Position numbers and translations under genes: made by a program. The notes below the pieces were generated by a model. That model searched no databases. It had not been told where the DNA came from and worked only from the letters and a program-made list of their open reading frames with translations. Below are positions 34,208 to 44,120 of a DNA stretch of 64,000 nucleotides, one piece after another (within the stretch, counting starts at the first letter, position 1; the number at the start of each line of letters is the position of its first letter). The DNA is from Vibrio fluvialis (GTDB lineage Bacteria; Pseudomonadota; Gammaproteobacteria; Enterobacterales; Vibrionaceae), in contig NZ_UHIP01000002.1 of NCBI RefSeq assembly GCF_900460245.1, forward strand, positions 682,001 to 746,000, given 5' to 3'.

Positions 34208-35044
34208 TCAATGCTGAACGTATTGTTTAGGGGTAATGCCCATTGCCTTTTTGAAGTGACGGTGCAGATGGCTTTGATCGTGAAAGCCGCATTCCTGCGC
34301 GGTATCGGAAATCGAGTGGCCTGCTTTAAGCAGCGTGCGTGCGTAACGCAGGCGAGCCTGAATCTGGTAAGCGTGTGGTGGAAAGCCAAACTGTTTTTGA
34401 AACGCCCGCACCAGATGAAACGGGCTGATCCCCGCCAGTTTTGCCAGTTCCTCTAACGAGACATCCGCCTGCGGAAAATCATCCAGAAACTCTTTCACCA
34501 GAGTCAGTTGCTGCTGCGCTTTAGACATCTCGACCGGCTTCGGCGGCGTTTTGCCGTGACGCGCCATCAGCTTGACCAGGCTGGCGTACACCAGCGTTTC
34601 ACGCAACAGGCGATTGTCGGATTTCTCAAGCGTATCAAACACCAGGCGAAATTGATTGGCGAGTTCCGGATCGTAAACCACGGCTTCGGGAAAGTAGGGA
34701 GTGCCGTAACCACCATTGCCCAGCTCGCGCGAGATAGCCTGAAATTGCTCGGGTAACGGGTACATGGCTTTGTAGGCCCAGCCGCCTTCGACCGCTGAAT
34801 GGCCGGTGTGCACTTCGTCGGCGTTGACCAGAATGATGCTGTCTTGCGGGGCAACATGGTTGCCGCCTGTGCGGTAGAAACGTTGTGCGCCGCGCTCAAT
34901 CACACCCACGGTATACCCTTCGTGGCTGTGACGGGAAAAGTTCTGTGTTTCGTATTGGGCATCAAGCAGCTCAATGCCGCCGAGTTCGTCGGCCACCTGA
35001 AACTTGGCACTTTCCTTTGATTTTGGGGCGCGTTGTTTATCCAT
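34208..35044 (-). CDS. AraC family regulator, likely of azlCD
   Basis: 278 aa. The cupin-like sensor includes NFSRHSHEGYTVGVIERGAQ and the DNA-binding domain includes LEELAKLAGISPFHLVRAFQ and 'HSISDTAQECGFHDQSHLHR'. This AraC subtype is often found directly before azlCD or a LysE gene, where it senses amino acids. Both kinds of exporter flank it here, azlCD downstream and a lysE-type gene divergent. The start ATG at 35044 follows GAGTGG. Confidence 0.9.
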   Translation of the reverse strand: MDKQRAPKSKESAKFQVADELGGIELLDAQYETQNFSRHSHEGYTVGVIERGAQRFYRTGGNHVAPQDSIILVNADEVHTGHSAVEGGWAYKAMYPLPEQFQAISRELGNGGYGTPYFPEAVVYDPELANQFRLVFDTLEKSDNRLLRETLVYASLVKLMARHGKTPPKPVEMSKAQQQLTLVKEFLDDFPQADVSLEELAKLAGISPFHLVRAFQKQFGFPPHAYQIQARLRYARTLLKAGHSISDTAQECGFHDQSHLHRHFKKAMGITPKQYVQH

Positions 35045-35233
35045 AATCCACTCTTTGCACGACGGCTGTTCAGTCTACTTCAAACCGTACCGCGTTTTTT
35101 GTACAAAATTGCTCATGTGATTAAATATGAAATCATTAACCAATTACCTTTAATTAGTTGGATGATGGTATTGGATTGATCGATGTTGTTGATATAAAAT
35201 CCGCCGCTTCCTGATTCCTATAAAATATTTACT

Positions 35234-35866
35234 ATGATCGACTTTGCTGTTTTGCCGGTCTATCTCACTGCGGTGGTGGCGTTGTTGCTGCTGCCGGGGC
35301 CGGATATGTTGCTGATCGCCAGTTCGAGTCTCAGCTACGGACGAAAAGTAGGGGTGTTTGCCAGCCTGGGCAATGCGACCTCCGGTATTATCCTCACCAT
35401 GTTGGCCGCGCTGGGCGTATCGGCATTGATTGCCATGAGCCCGGTGGCGCTGCAGATCCTGCATCTGCTCGGCGGAGCTTACCTGCTCAAAATGGGTTTT
35501 GATTGCATGCGTGCCAATGCGGCGCAGGCACCGGAACTCGAGGGCAGCCAGACGATGGCGAGCACCTTTTATCAGCGTGCGCTGGTGAGCAATCTGCTCA
35601 ATCCGAAAGCTCTGGTGTTCTTTGTGATGTTTTTGCCGCAGTTTGTTTCAGGCAATATTGCCGCGACGTCGGGAGAACAAATGCTGGCACTGGGACTGCT
35701 GCTCAATGTGTGTGGCTTGCTGTTTAACCTGCTGCTGGTTGGGGCGGTGGGAGTATTTGGTCAGTCTCTGCTCGATAATGAGAAGTTCCGTACTTATCAG
35801 CACAAGCTGATGGGGTTGATTTTCTTTGTGCTGGCGTTGTGGATGCTGAGCGACTTGCTGCGCTAA
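35234..35866 (+). CDS. LysE/RhtB family amino-acid exporter
   Basis: 210 aa with six membrane helices. The signature LLLLPGPDMLLIASSSLSYG near the N-terminus and 'NLLNPKALVFFVMFLPQFV' in the middle are diagnostic of LysE/RhtB. It probably exports homoserine, threonine or a related amino acid. It is divergent from the AraC gene across 189 nt. The ribosome site is poor. Confidence 0.92.
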   Translation: MIDFAVLPVYLTAVVALLLLPGPDMLLIASSSLSYGRKVGVFASLGNATSGIILTMLAALGVSALIAMSPVALQILHLLGGAYLLKMGFDCMRANAAQAPELEGSQTMASTFYQRALVSNLLNPKALVFFVMFLPQFVSGNIAATSGEQMLALGLLLNVCGLLFNLLLVGAVGVFGQSLLDNEKFRTYQHKLMGLIFFVLALWMLSDLLR

Positions 35867-35892
35867 TTCCACACCATCGAAATCAAAACGAC

Positions 35893-35914
35893 AAAGGCAC
35901 CGAAGGGTGCCTTT
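35893..35914. terminator. Bidirectional terminator lysE-type / nemR
   Basis: AAAGGCACC/GGTGCCTTT with a tiny loop between convergent genes. Confidence 0.85.
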
Positions 35915-35939
35915 GTCGTGTCTGAATGGATGCTTGAAG

Positions 35940-36518
35940 TTATGCCTGAATGGTCGAGAGCAACTGATCGGACATTTTGCACAGCAGCTCTTTCTTCGGC
36001 TTGGTGTGGGCAAATGAGCGCAGGCCGTAAATACCCATCACCAGATACTCTGCCAGAAAATCACAATCCGCATCCGGGGCGATTTCGCCGCGCTGCTGCG
36101 CCTGATTGAGCTGCGCCAGCAAACCAAGCTTCCAGATATTCAGTGTGTCGCGAATCACTTGCTCTACTTCGTCATCCTGCTGGGACAACTCACTCAGGGC
36201 CTTTTGCAGCAAACAATCCTTGATCTCTTCGCGTGCACACTCGTCCACCACCATGCAAAAGTAGCTTTTCAACCCTTCCATCACGGTCGGTTGTGCGGCA
36301 AAGATGGCGTTGAATTCCTCGGTGCGCTCGCAGGCGTAATGTTCCAGCGCTGCCAGCAGTAAGCCGCGTTTATTCTCAAAGGCACAGTAAATCGAACCAG
36401 GGTGCAGACCGGTGGCTTTTTTCAGGTCCTGCATGCTGGTTTTGTTGAATCCCTTCGACATAAATTCGTACATCGCAGAGCGCAATACCTGCTCTCTGTC
36501 AAATTCGGCTACGCGCAC
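35940..36518 (-). CDS. nemR: TetR family repressor, NemR-like
   Basis: 192 aa from a GTG at 36518 behind AGAGAAG. The TetR helix-turn-helix is TSMQDLKKATGLHPGSIYCA. It has five Cys (C45, C63, C88, C94, C102). E. coli NemR senses electrophiles and hypochlorite through Cys, so C102 in the family's ligand-face helix is a candidate. It is divergent from nemA, and a large palindrome lies between the two genes. The symbol rests on this pairing. Confidence 0.85.
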   Translation of the reverse strand: MRVAEFDREQVLRSAMYEFMSKGFNKTSMQDLKKATGLHPGSIYCAFENKRGLLLAALEHYACERTEEFNAIFAAQPTVMEGLKSYFCMVVDECAREEIKDCLLQKALSELSQQDDEVEQVIRDTLNIWKLGLLAQLNQAQQRGEIAPDADCDFLAEYLVMGIYGLRSFAHTKPKKELLCKMSDQLLSTIQA

Positions 36519-36584
36519 ATCGCTTCTCTAACTCAATTATGTTGGTGCGATTCTACTCCGATTTCTCTGCGCTGACAAAAATTC

Positions 36585-36624
36585 TTGAACGATCATTCAA
36601 AATATATCTTGAATGATCGTTCAA
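36585..36624. promoter_or_regulatory. Large inverted-repeat operator between nemR and nemA
   Basis: TTGAACGATCATTCAA (36585-36600) and its exact reverse complement TTGAATGATCGTTCAA (36609-36624) are separated by 8 nt. Each arm is itself near-palindromic. A -35 TTGAAT and -10 TAGCAT with 18-nt spacing lie on the plus strand from 36609. Confidence 0.85.
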
Positions 36625-36669
36625 GTTTGATCTAGCATAAGCGCATTGACTAAAAGCAAGGACATTGCG

Positions 36670-37713
36670 ATGACCGATTTACTGTTTCAACCTTACCGAC
36701 TGAATGACCAGATCACTCTGGATAACCGTATTGTGATGGCACCTCTGACCCGTTGTATGGCGGGCGAAGGTCTGGTTCCGACTGATGAAATGGCGGCGTA
36801 CTATGCGCGCCGTGCCGATGCTGGCCTGATTATCTCTGAGGCGACGATTATTCGCCCGGACGGTCAGGGTTACCCAAGCACACCAGGTCTGTTTTCTGCT
36901 GAACAAGTGGAAGGCTGGAAGAAAGTGACTGCGGCAGTGCACGAACGTGGCGGTAAGATTTTCGCTCAGCTGTGGCACACTGGCCGTGTTGCGCATCCGG
37001 CATTTTTTGATGGTGAATACGTATTGGCACCTTCAGCGGTCGCGTTTGAAGGAACGGTGCCGCGTCGTCGCGATCTGACTTACACCGTGCCAAAAGCGGC
37101 AACGAAAGAAGAGATTGACCAACTGATTGAAGACTACGCAGTCGCGGCTGAAAACGCGATTGTGGCCGGGTTTGACGGCGTCGAAATCCACGGCGCGAAC
37201 GGTTACCTGCTGGATCAGTTCCTGCACTACGACACCAACCTGCGTGATGATGAATTTGGTCAAACGCCGGAAAATATGGCGCGTTTCCCGCTGGCGGTGA
37301 TTGATGCCATCATTGAACGCATCGGCGGTTACCGCACCGGTTTACGTTTGTCACCGGGTGCGTATGCGCACATCAGTCCGGATCCACGTGACCGCGCGGT
37401 ATTTGACTATCTGCTGGCCGAGCTGGAACAACGCGAATTGGCTTACCTGCACGAAGGTATGTTTGACGACAGCATGGAGTTTGATTATCTCGGCGGTAAA
37501 GTGTCGGAATACATGCGTCAGCATTACTCGAAAACGCTGATGGCGGTGGGTGGTTTCACTGCACAAACTGGCGCTCAGGCAATTGAACAAGGTCTGTTTG
37601 AACTGCTGGCGATCGGTCGTGCGTTCATTGCCAACCCGGATTACGTGTCGCTGGTGCGTGATGGTCAGGCAGTCAAAGCATACGATGAAAGCATGCTGGC
37701 TGAACTGGTGTAA
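36670..37713 (+). CDS. nemA: N-ethylmaleimide reductase / old yellow enzyme (NemA)
   Basis: 347 aa from the ATG at 36670 (AAGGAC upstream). An FMN-dependent TIM barrel reducing activated alkenes, quinones and nitro compounds with NADPH. The active-site region VEIHGANGYLLDQFL carries the His/Asn pair that holds the substrate. 'LRLSPGAYAHISPDP' and 'AIGRAFIANPD' are conserved FMN-binding segments. Control by the divergent NemR-like repressor is very likely, giving electrophile-induced detoxification. Confidence 0.95.
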   Translation: MTDLLFQPYRLNDQITLDNRIVMAPLTRCMAGEGLVPTDEMAAYYARRADAGLIISEATIIRPDGQGYPSTPGLFSAEQVEGWKKVTAAVHERGGKIFAQLWHTGRVAHPAFFDGEYVLAPSAVAFEGTVPRRRDLTYTVPKAATKEEIDQLIEDYAVAAENAIVAGFDGVEIHGANGYLLDQFLHYDTNLRDDEFGQTPENMARFPLAVIDAIIERIGGYRTGLRLSPGAYAHISPDPRDRAVFDYLLAELEQRELAYLHEGMFDDSMEFDYLGGKVSEYMRQHYSKTLMAVGGFTAQTGAQAIEQGLFELLAIGRAFIANPDYVSLVRDGQAVKAYDESMLAELV

Positions 37714-37743
37714 GTTCACTGGTTAAGCGCGAATTCATGGCAA

Positions 37744-37776
37744 TAAAAAGCCCCCGCTTCGGCGGGGCTTTTCGCA
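37744..37776. terminator. Bidirectional terminator nemA / phosphohexomutase
   Basis: AAAAGCCCCCGC and GCGGGGCTTTT form a GC-rich stem with one bulge, between convergent genes. Confidence 0.85.
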
Positions 37777-37779
37777 TGA

Positions 37780-39492
37780 TTAATGACCTTGCAGGCTGGT
37801 CTGGTGCTCGCTGATCAGCAGCGCCATCTGTTCATCGGCACGCTCCTGGGCACTTTCGAAGCTTTCGTTGTGAGCAAAGCTGCCCACCACCTCGTAGTAA
37901 CACTTCAGTTTTGGCTCCGTACCGGATGGGCGAACAATCACACGTGCGCCGCCATCAAGGTGATAAATCAGCACGTCACTGCTTGGTAAGTCGATGCTTT
38001 CTGTCGTGCCGTCTTTAAAGCGGCGTACGGAATGCTTCAGATCATCGGTGCTGATGATGGCTTTGCCGGCAATTTCGTGCGGCGGTTCATTGCGCAGGCG
38101 ATCACCGACAGGTGGTGCCGCAGGATCGAGTGCGATGCTGCGCTGCGCCGTGACGTACAAACCGTGTTGACGGTAGATGGCTTCCAGCTGATCCCAGATG
38201 GTTTTGCCTTGATCGTACAACTCGGCCGCAAGCTGAGCAAACGCCACCATCGCCGACAGGCCGTCTTTATCCCACACCGCATTACCTACGGTGTAACCCA
38301 GCGCTTCTTCGTAGGCGAACAGGAATTGATGTTGCTCGCTTTGCTGTTGCATGGCGATGTTGGTCAGCCACTTAAAGCCCGTGAGAGTCTGATAATATTT
38401 CGCCCCATGTGCCGCTGCGATTTTGCCCAGCAGGCTCGATGACACGATGGTGTTGCCCACCAATTGTTTGCTGGCGTTGGTTTTGCTCAGCAAGTAATGA
38501 CCAAACAGCGTTCCGACCTGATCGCCGGTCAGCATCTGATAGCGGCCATCAGGTTTGCGTACGGCCACGGCAAAGCGGTCGGCATCCGGGTCGTTGGCGC
38601 ACGCCAGTTCAGCGTCGATAGAGTCGGCAAGCGCAATCACCATGTCCATCGCGCCGGCTTCTTCCGGGTTGGGGAAGTTCACGGTCGGAAAGGTGCCATC
38701 CGGCTCGCGTTGTTCTTTCACGCTCAGCAGATTTTTAAAGCCTGCATCGTGTAGCAGCGTCTCGGCCATTTCAGCACCGACGCCATGCATTGCGGTGTAA
38801 GCGATGGTAACAGCTTGTGGGTTGGTGTGATTGTTCAGCAGTGGGCTGTTGTCAATGGTTTTGCGGTAAGTCTGGTAGTAGGCGTCGTCCAGCCATTCCA
38901 GCAGACCGACCTGATGGGCGTCATCCAAAGACATCAACGGCACCGCGCGCTGAGCGGCCAGATCGATTTCGCCAGCAATACCGGAATCGTGCGGTGGAAT
39001 GATTTGCGCGCCGTTTTCCCAGTAGACTTTAAAGCCGTTATATTCCGGTGGGTTGTGACTGGCAGTCACTACCACGGCGGCGGCCGCATTGAAGTGTTTT
39101 ACGCCAAATGCCACGACTGGGGTCGGGGCGACTTTGTAGGTCAGATAAACTTTAATGCCAAGTGATGCCAGCACGGCTGCTGTGTCGTGGGCAAATTGTT
39201 GCGAATCCGGGCGACCATCATAGCCAATCACCACACCACGCATTTTGGCATTGTCGACTTGTTTGATGAGGTATTCTCCGAGTCCGGCTGCGGTTTCCTG
39301 AATCACCAAGCGGTTCATTCGATTTGGGCCACAGCCGACTTTTCCACGCAGGCCAGCGGTACCGAATTCCAGTCGGGATTTGAATCGCTCCTGCAGTTCG
39401 TCAAGATTCTGCGCATCAATCAGCGCCTGAAGCTCTTCGCGGGTTCTTGGATCGGGATCTTTCGCTAACCATTGCGTGACTTGTTGCATCAT
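37780..39492 (-). CDS. Phosphohexomutase (phosphoglucomutase/phosphomannomutase)
   Basis: 570 aa from the ATG at 39492 (AAGGTG upstream; the GTG inside that site is not credible as a start). The phosphoserine loop TASHNPPEYNGFKVYW, the metal site ANDPDADRFAVAVR, the sugar loop FAYEEALGYTVGN and the phosphate-binding RPSGTEPKLKCYYE are all present. The long-form architecture resembles the PGM2/PgcA group, which acts on glucose-1-phosphate or pentose phosphates, more than the short ManB/CpsG type. Substrate preference is therefore uncertain. Confidence 0.92.
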   Translation of the reverse strand: MMQQVTQWLAKDPDPRTREELQALIDAQNLDELQERFKSRLEFGTAGLRGKVGCGPNRMNRLVIQETAAGLGEYLIKQVDNAKMRGVVIGYDGRPDSQQFAHDTAAVLASLGIKVYLTYKVAPTPVVAFGVKHFNAAAAVVVTASHNPPEYNGFKVYWENGAQIIPPHDSGIAGEIDLAAQRAVPLMSLDDAHQVGLLEWLDDAYYQTYRKTIDNSPLLNNHTNPQAVTIAYTAMHGVGAEMAETLLHDAGFKNLLSVKEQREPDGTFPTVNFPNPEEAGAMDMVIALADSIDAELACANDPDADRFAVAVRKPDGRYQMLTGDQVGTLFGHYLLSKTNASKQLVGNTIVSSSLLGKIAAAHGAKYYQTLTGFKWLTNIAMQQQSEQHQFLFAYEEALGYTVGNAVWDKDGLSAMVAFAQLAAELYDQGKTIWDQLEAIYRQHGLYVTAQRSIALDPAAPPVGDRLRNEPPHEIAGKAIISTDDLKHSVRRFKDGTTESIDLPSSDVLIYHLDGGARVIVRPSGTEPKLKCYYEVVGSFAHNESFESAQERADEQMALLISEHQTSLQGH

Positions 39493-39668
39493 GGTTGTCA
39501 CCTTATTTTGTTCATTGAGTTGTTAGTGTAAGTGATATTTATTCTCGATTATGAGGGCGCAATCGCTAAACTTTTATGGCCTGATGCTTTCGCAGCATGG
39601 TTGCCCAAGTCTTCGCCTACTCCAATCTTAGGACAAATTTTCAGTCACTTATCTCCCTCAAGACTTTA

Positions 39669-39715
39669 TTGTTCGTTTCTTGAACAAACGCAAAACACTA
39701 ACTAGCCTTTAGTTA
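39669..39715. repeat. Two inverted repeats upstream of the cytochrome oxidase operon
   Basis: TTGTTC-N7-GAACAA (39669-39687) and TAACTA-N5-TAGTTA (39699-39715) lie 93-139 nt before ctaC. They are candidate operator sites. The rest of the 315-nt gap 39493-39807 shows no gene. Confidence 0.45.
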
Positions 39716-39807
39716 ACATAAATATAACAAATTGTGTCGAATTCGCTGTTCACACGGAGCCCATCCAGAAACGCACATGCCGTGCGGCTGAGCAGAGGAG
39801 ATCTCTC

Positions 39808-40977
39808 TTGAGAAGATTTGTGACCAATCTGTGGCTGTGGACTGATCTGATCCTGATCGGCTTTGCGGCCCCAGCGATTTCTGCTGAACGATCACTGAAC
39901 ATGACACCCGGTGTCACCGAAATCAGTGGCAAGGTGTATCACTTGCACATGCTGATTTTCTACATCTGTGTTGCGATTGCGCTGGTGGTGTTTGGTGCCA
40001 TGTTCTACGCCATTTTCAAGCATCGTAAATCCAAAGGTGCGGTGGCGGCACATTTTCATGAAAGCACCAAAGTTGAAATAATCTGGACCATCATTCCGAT
40101 CGTCATTCTGGTCGCGATGGCCATTCCGGCCACCAAAACACTGGTGGCGATGGAAGACACGTCTCAATCGGACTTAACCATCAAAATCACCGGCTCACAG
40201 TGGAAATGGCACTACAGCTATTTCGATGAGGGCGTGGAGTTCTACAGCCTGCTAGCCACGTCTCAAAAGCAAATTGACGGGATTGAAGCTAAAGGCGCGC
40301 ACTACCTGTTGGAAGTGGATCAACCGCTGGTGGTGCCGGTGCACCGTAAAATCCGCTTTCTGCTCACTTCTGATGATGTGATTCACTCTTGGTGGGTGCC
40401 TGCCTTTGCCGTCAAAAAAGACAGCATTCCCGGCTTTATCAATGAAGCATGGACCCGGATTGAAGAGCCGGGCGTCTACCGCGGCCAGTGTGCTGAACTG
40501 TGTGGCCGGGCGCATGGCTTTATGCCGATTGTGGTACAGGCGATGGCCGAAGACGATTACGACCAATGGCTGAACGATAAGAAAGCGGAAGTTGCGCTGG
40601 CCAAACAGGAAGCCGAAAAAGCATTGCAAAGTTCGATGTCGCTGGATGAGCTGATGACGCTGGGCGAGAAAGTGTATCTCGACCGCTGTGCCGTCTGTCA
40701 CCAGCCAACGGGGCTCGGGATTCCGGGGGCGTTCCCTGCGATGAAAGGCAGCCCGGTCACCACCGGCGATGTGCATCAGCATATAGCTACAGTGGTCGAT
40801 GGCCGTTCGGGTACGGCCATGCAGGCATTTGGTAACCAGCTGAGTGAGAAAGAGCTGGCGGCGGTCATTACTTACGAACGCAATGCGTGGGGCAACAATA
40901 CCGGCGATGCGGTGCAAGCGTCAGACATCAATGCGTTTAAAACTCAGGGACAAGCCAGTGGCAAGGAGGGGCAATGA
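39808..40977 (+). CDS. ctaC: Cytochrome c oxidase subunit II with fused cytochrome c domain
   Basis: 389 aa, starting at a TTG 8 nt after GAGGAG. A signal peptide and two membrane helices (about 45-70 and 90-112) precede the periplasmic CuA cupredoxin: the ligands are in [15 protein letters not shown] (two Cys, His, Met) plus an upstream His in [14 protein letters not shown]-terminal heme-binding CAVCH (near residue 295), with a later Met in a typical cytochrome c fold, makes this a caa3-style subunit. It accepts electrons from cytochrome c for the aa3 oxidase. It heads the ctaCDGE operon. Confidence 0.95.
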   Translation: MRRFVTNLWLWTDLILIGFAAPAISAERSLNMTPGVTEISGKVYHLHMLIFYICVAIALVVFGAMFYAIFKHRKSKGAVAAHFHESTKVEIIWTIIPIVILVAMAIPATKTLVAMEDTSQSDLTIKITGSQWKWHYSYFDEGVEFYSLLATSQKQIDGIEAKGAHYLLEVDQPLVVPVHRKIRFLLTSDDVIHSWWVPAFAVKKDSIPGFINEAWTRIEEPGVYRGQCAELCGRAHGFMPIVVQAMAEDDYDQWLNDKKAEVALAKQEAEKALQSSMSLDELMTLGEKVYLDRCAVCHQPTGLGIPGAFPAMKGSPVTTGDVHQHIATVVDGRSGTAMQAFGNQLSEKELAAVITYERNAWGNNTGDAVQASDINAFKTQGQASGKEGQ

Positions 40978-42617
40978 AACCGTCCACCGAACAATCCAAA
41001 TCGGCTCCGGTAACGGATGCGGATCTCAGCCGTGCAAACAGCACGCTGGCGCTGGATGAACACGAACATCACGGTCCGCCGAAAGGGCTGACCCGCTGGC
41101 TCTATTCCACCAATCACAAAGACATAGGTACCCTTTATCTGTGGTTCAGTTTCACCATGTTTTTGATTGGCGGCGCGATGGCGATGGTCATTCGTGCCGA
41201 ACTGTTCCAGCCCGGTCTGCAACTGGTGAAACCGGAGTTCTTTAACCAGATGACGACGGTGCACGGATTGATCATGGTCTTTGGTGCGGTGATGCCAGCC
41301 TTTACCGGCTTGGCGAACTGGATGATCCCGCTGATGATTGGCGCGCCGGACATGGCGTTGCCGCGCATGAACAACCTCAGTTTCTGGATTTTGCCGTTTG
41401 CCTTTTTGATTCTGTTGTCATCGCTGTTTACCGAAGGGGGCGGGCCCAATTTCGGCTGGACCTTCTACGCGCCGCTCTCCACCACTTATGGCCCGGATAG
41501 CACTGCACTGTTTGTGTTCTCTGTTCATATTATGGGGATCAGTTCCATCATGGGGGCGATCAACGTCATCGTGACGATCGTCAATATGCGCGCGCCAGGC
41601 ATGACCTGGTTTAAGCTGCCGATGTTTGTCTGGACGTGGCTGATCACCGCCTTTCTGCTGATCGCGGTGATGCCGGTGTTGGCCGGCGCGGTCACCATGG
41701 TGCTGACCGATAAGTACTTCGGCACCAGCTTTTTCGACGCGGCGGGGGGCGGCGATCCGGTGATGTTCCAGCACATTTTCTGGTTCTTTGGTCACCCGGA
41801 AGTGTACATCATGATTTTGCCGTCATTCGGTATCATTTCGGCGATCGTTCCCGCATTTAGCGGCAAGAAGCTTTTTGGTTATCACTCGATGGTCTACGCG
41901 ACCAGCAGTATCGCGATTCTGTCGTTTCTGGTGTGGGCACACCATATGTTCACGACCGGGATGCCAGTGTTTGCCGAAATCTTCTTTATGTATTGCACCA
42001 TGCTGATTGCGGTGCCAACCGGGGTGAAAGTGTTTAACTGGGTCGCGACCATGTGGCGAGGCTCGTTAACCTTTGAAACGCCGATGCTGTTTGCGATCGC
42101 CTTCATTGTGCTGTTCACCATCGGCGGTTTTTCCGGCCTGATGCTGGCGATTGTGCCGGCGGATTTCCAGTATCACGACACCTATTTTGTGGTGGCGCAT
42201 TTCCACTATGTACTGGTTTCCGGCGCGGTGTTCTCGATTATGGCCGCGGCGTATTACTGGCTGCCGAAATGGACCGGACACATGTATGACGAACGCCTCA
42301 GTCGCTGGCATTTCTGGTGTTCGGTCATTTCGGTCAATGTGTTGTTCTTTCCGATGCATTTCCTTGGTTTGGCGGGGATGCCGCGCCGAATTCCGGATTA
42401 TGCGATTCAGTTTGCGGATGTGAACCAGATAGTTTCCATCGGCGGGTTTGCGTTTGGTCTGTCTCAACTGATTTTCTTGTGGTTGGTGATTAAGTGTGTG
42501 CGCGGCGGTGAGCCAGCTGCCGCAAAACCATGGGAACGTGCTGAAGGCTTGGAATGGACCGTACCGAGCCCCGCGCCGCATCACACCTTCTCAACTCCGC
42601 CAAAAGTGGAAGAGTAG
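40974..42617 (+). CDS. ctaD: Cytochrome c oxidase subunit I (aa3-type)
   Basis: 547 aa, overlapping ctaC by 4 nt (ATGA). Twelve membrane segments carry all catalytic ligands: heme a His in [11 protein letters not shown], the CuB His and cross-linked Tyr in [12 protein letters not shown], the CuB His pair in [10 protein letters not shown] and the heme a/a3 His pair in [10 protein letters not shown]. The proton-channel Glu is present in the GHPEVY region. This is an A-type heme-copper oxidase that reduces oxygen while pumping protons. Confidence 0.97.
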   Translation: MKPSTEQSKSAPVTDADLSRANSTLALDEHEHHGPPKGLTRWLYSTNHKDIGTLYLWFSFTMFLIGGAMAMVIRAELFQPGLQLVKPEFFNQMTTVHGLIMVFGAVMPAFTGLANWMIPLMIGAPDMALPRMNNLSFWILPFAFLILLSSLFTEGGGPNFGWTFYAPLSTTYGPDSTALFVFSVHIMGISSIMGAINVIVTIVNMRAPGMTWFKLPMFVWTWLITAFLLIAVMPVLAGAVTMVLTDKYFGTSFFDAAGGGDPVMFQHIFWFFGHPEVYIMILPSFGIISAIVPAFSGKKLFGYHSMVYATSSIAILSFLVWAHHMFTTGMPVFAEIFFMYCTMLIAVPTGVKVFNWVATMWRGSLTFETPMLFAIAFIVLFTIGGFSGLMLAIVPADFQYHDTYFVVAHFHYVLVSGAVFSIMAAAYYWLPKWTGHMYDERLSRWHFWCSVISVNVLFFPMHFLGLAGMPRRIPDYAIQFADVNQIVSIGGFAFGLSQLIFLWLVIKCVRGGEPAAAKPWERAEGLEWTVPSPAPHHTFSTPPKVEE

Positions 42618-42627
42618 GAGGTGAGTG

Positions 42628-43227
42628 ATGACGCAGCCAACTTCCGGCCAAGCCAACCGTAAACTGACCTTTAAGCTGCTGCTGGCGGTGGTGCTGATGT
42701 TCGGTTTTGGTTTCGCGCTGGTGCCGCTATATGACGTGATGTGCAAACAGCTGGGCATCAATGGCAAAACTAATGAGGTAGCCGCCATTCAGCCCAAAGG
42801 CATGCAGATCGACGAATCGCGCACCATACGGGTCGAATTTATGGCGCACATCAGCCACAACATGCCGTGGACGTTTGCCCCGAAGGTGACACACATCGAC
42901 GTTCATCCCGGGCAGGTGATTCAGACCGCGTATCTGGCCGACAATCTGTCGGGTTCGGACTTGGTGGGGCAGGCGGTACCGTCTGTCTCTCCGGGGCAAG
43001 GTGCGACTTACTTCAACAAAATAGAGTGTTTCTGTTTCAGTCAGCAGCCGCTGATGGCCAAAGCTCACGCTGAAATGCCGTTGATTTTCTATATTGAGCC
43101 GGACATTCCGGACACCATCCACACTCTCACACTCTCATACACGCTGTACAACATTACGGATAAAGCGGAACCGCAACCTGCATTGGCCAACGCGGGAGTC
43201 TCTGTTTCGCAAGGAGCAACCCAATGA
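42628..43227 (+). CDS. ctaG: Cytochrome c oxidase assembly protein CtaG/Cox11
   Basis: 199 aa from the ATG at 42628 (GGAGGTGAG upstream). One membrane anchor near the N-terminus (KLLLAVVLMFGFGFALVPLY) is followed by a periplasmic Ig-like copper domain with the CuB-delivering motif IECFCF. Cox11 inserts CuB into subunit I. Its place between ctaD and ctaE is the classical order. Confidence 0.95.
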   Translation: MTQPTSGQANRKLTFKLLLAVVLMFGFGFALVPLYDVMCKQLGINGKTNEVAAIQPKGMQIDESRTIRVEFMAHISHNMPWTFAPKVTHIDVHPGQVIQTAYLADNLSGSDLVGQAVPSVSPGQGATYFNKIECFCFSQQPLMAKAHAEMPLIFYIEPDIPDTIHTLTLSYTLYNITDKAEPQPALANAGVSVSQGATQ

Positions 43228-44108
43228 GTGACAAACCGAATGCGTACTATGTTCCGGCTCAGAGCCGCTGGCCGATCGTCGGCGCGCTGGCGCTGTTTAT
43301 GGTGGCGGTCGGCGCGGGCATCACCGTGCAACACGTGGGCACAGATGGCGCTGGTGGGGTGATTGGCAAAGTCATCCTGTTTGCCGGATTTTTTGTGCTG
43401 CTGTACATGCTTTCCGGCTGGTTCAGCAATGTGATCGGCGAGTCGCTTGCCGGGCTTTATTCGGCGCAAATCGCCCGTTCGTTTCGTCAAGGCATGAGCT
43501 GGTTTATTTTCTCTGAAGTGATGTTTTTCGGCGCATTTTTCGGCGCGCTGTTTTATGCGCGTATGGTCGCGGTGCCCTGGCTGGGCGGGGCCAGCAACAA
43601 TGCGATGACGCACGAAGTGCTGTGGCCGGGGTTTGAGGCCGTGTGGCCACTACTGACTACGCCGGGCGGCACTACGACCGAGGCTATGCCATGGGAAGGC
43701 ATTCCGCTCAAAAACACCATTATTCTGCTGACATCGTCCATCACGCTGCACATGGCGCACCTGAGTTTAGAGCGCAACCGACGGATGGCACTGGTGGTGT
43801 GGCTGGAAATCACCATCATACTGGCGGCGTTTTTCCTCTATTTTCAGGCTACCGAATACCTGCATGCTTATCACGAGATGGGACTGACGCTGCAGTCGGG
43901 CGTGTACGGCAACACCTTCTTTATGCTGACGGGTTTTCACGGGTTGCACGTTTGTCTCGGCACCCTATTCCTGACGGTGCTGCTGGCGCGCATCGCCAAA
44001 GATCACTTCACGCCTAAAGACCATTTTGCGTTTCAGGCTGGCAGTTGGTACTGGCATTTTGTCGATGTGGTTTGGCTGTGTCTGTTCGTCTTTGTGTATG
44101 TTTTATAA
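43224..44108 (+). CDS. ctaE: Cytochrome c oxidase subunit III
   Basis: 294 aa, seven membrane helices, overlapping ctaG by 4 nt. Family sequences SEVMFFGAFFGALFYARM, 'GFHGLHVCLGTLFLTVLL' and SWYWHFVDVVWLCLF are clear. Subunit III stabilises the oxidase and its proton uptake. It converges with the antisense DUF2909 gene with 12 nt between stops. Confidence 0.96.
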   Translation: MSDKPNAYYVPAQSRWPIVGALALFMVAVGAGITVQHVGTDGAGGVIGKVILFAGFFVLLYMLSGWFSNVIGESLAGLYSAQIARSFRQGMSWFIFSEVMFFGAFFGALFYARMVAVPWLGGASNNAMTHEVLWPGFEAVWPLLTTPGGTTTEAMPWEGIPLKNTIILLTSSITLHMAHLSLERNRRMALVVWLEITIILAAFFLYFQATEYLHAYHEMGLTLQSGVYGNTFFMLTGFHGLHVCLGTLFLTVLLARIAKDHFTPKDHFAFQAGSWYWHFVDVVWLCLFVFVYVL

Positions 44109-44120
44109 AGGTTTTTAAGA

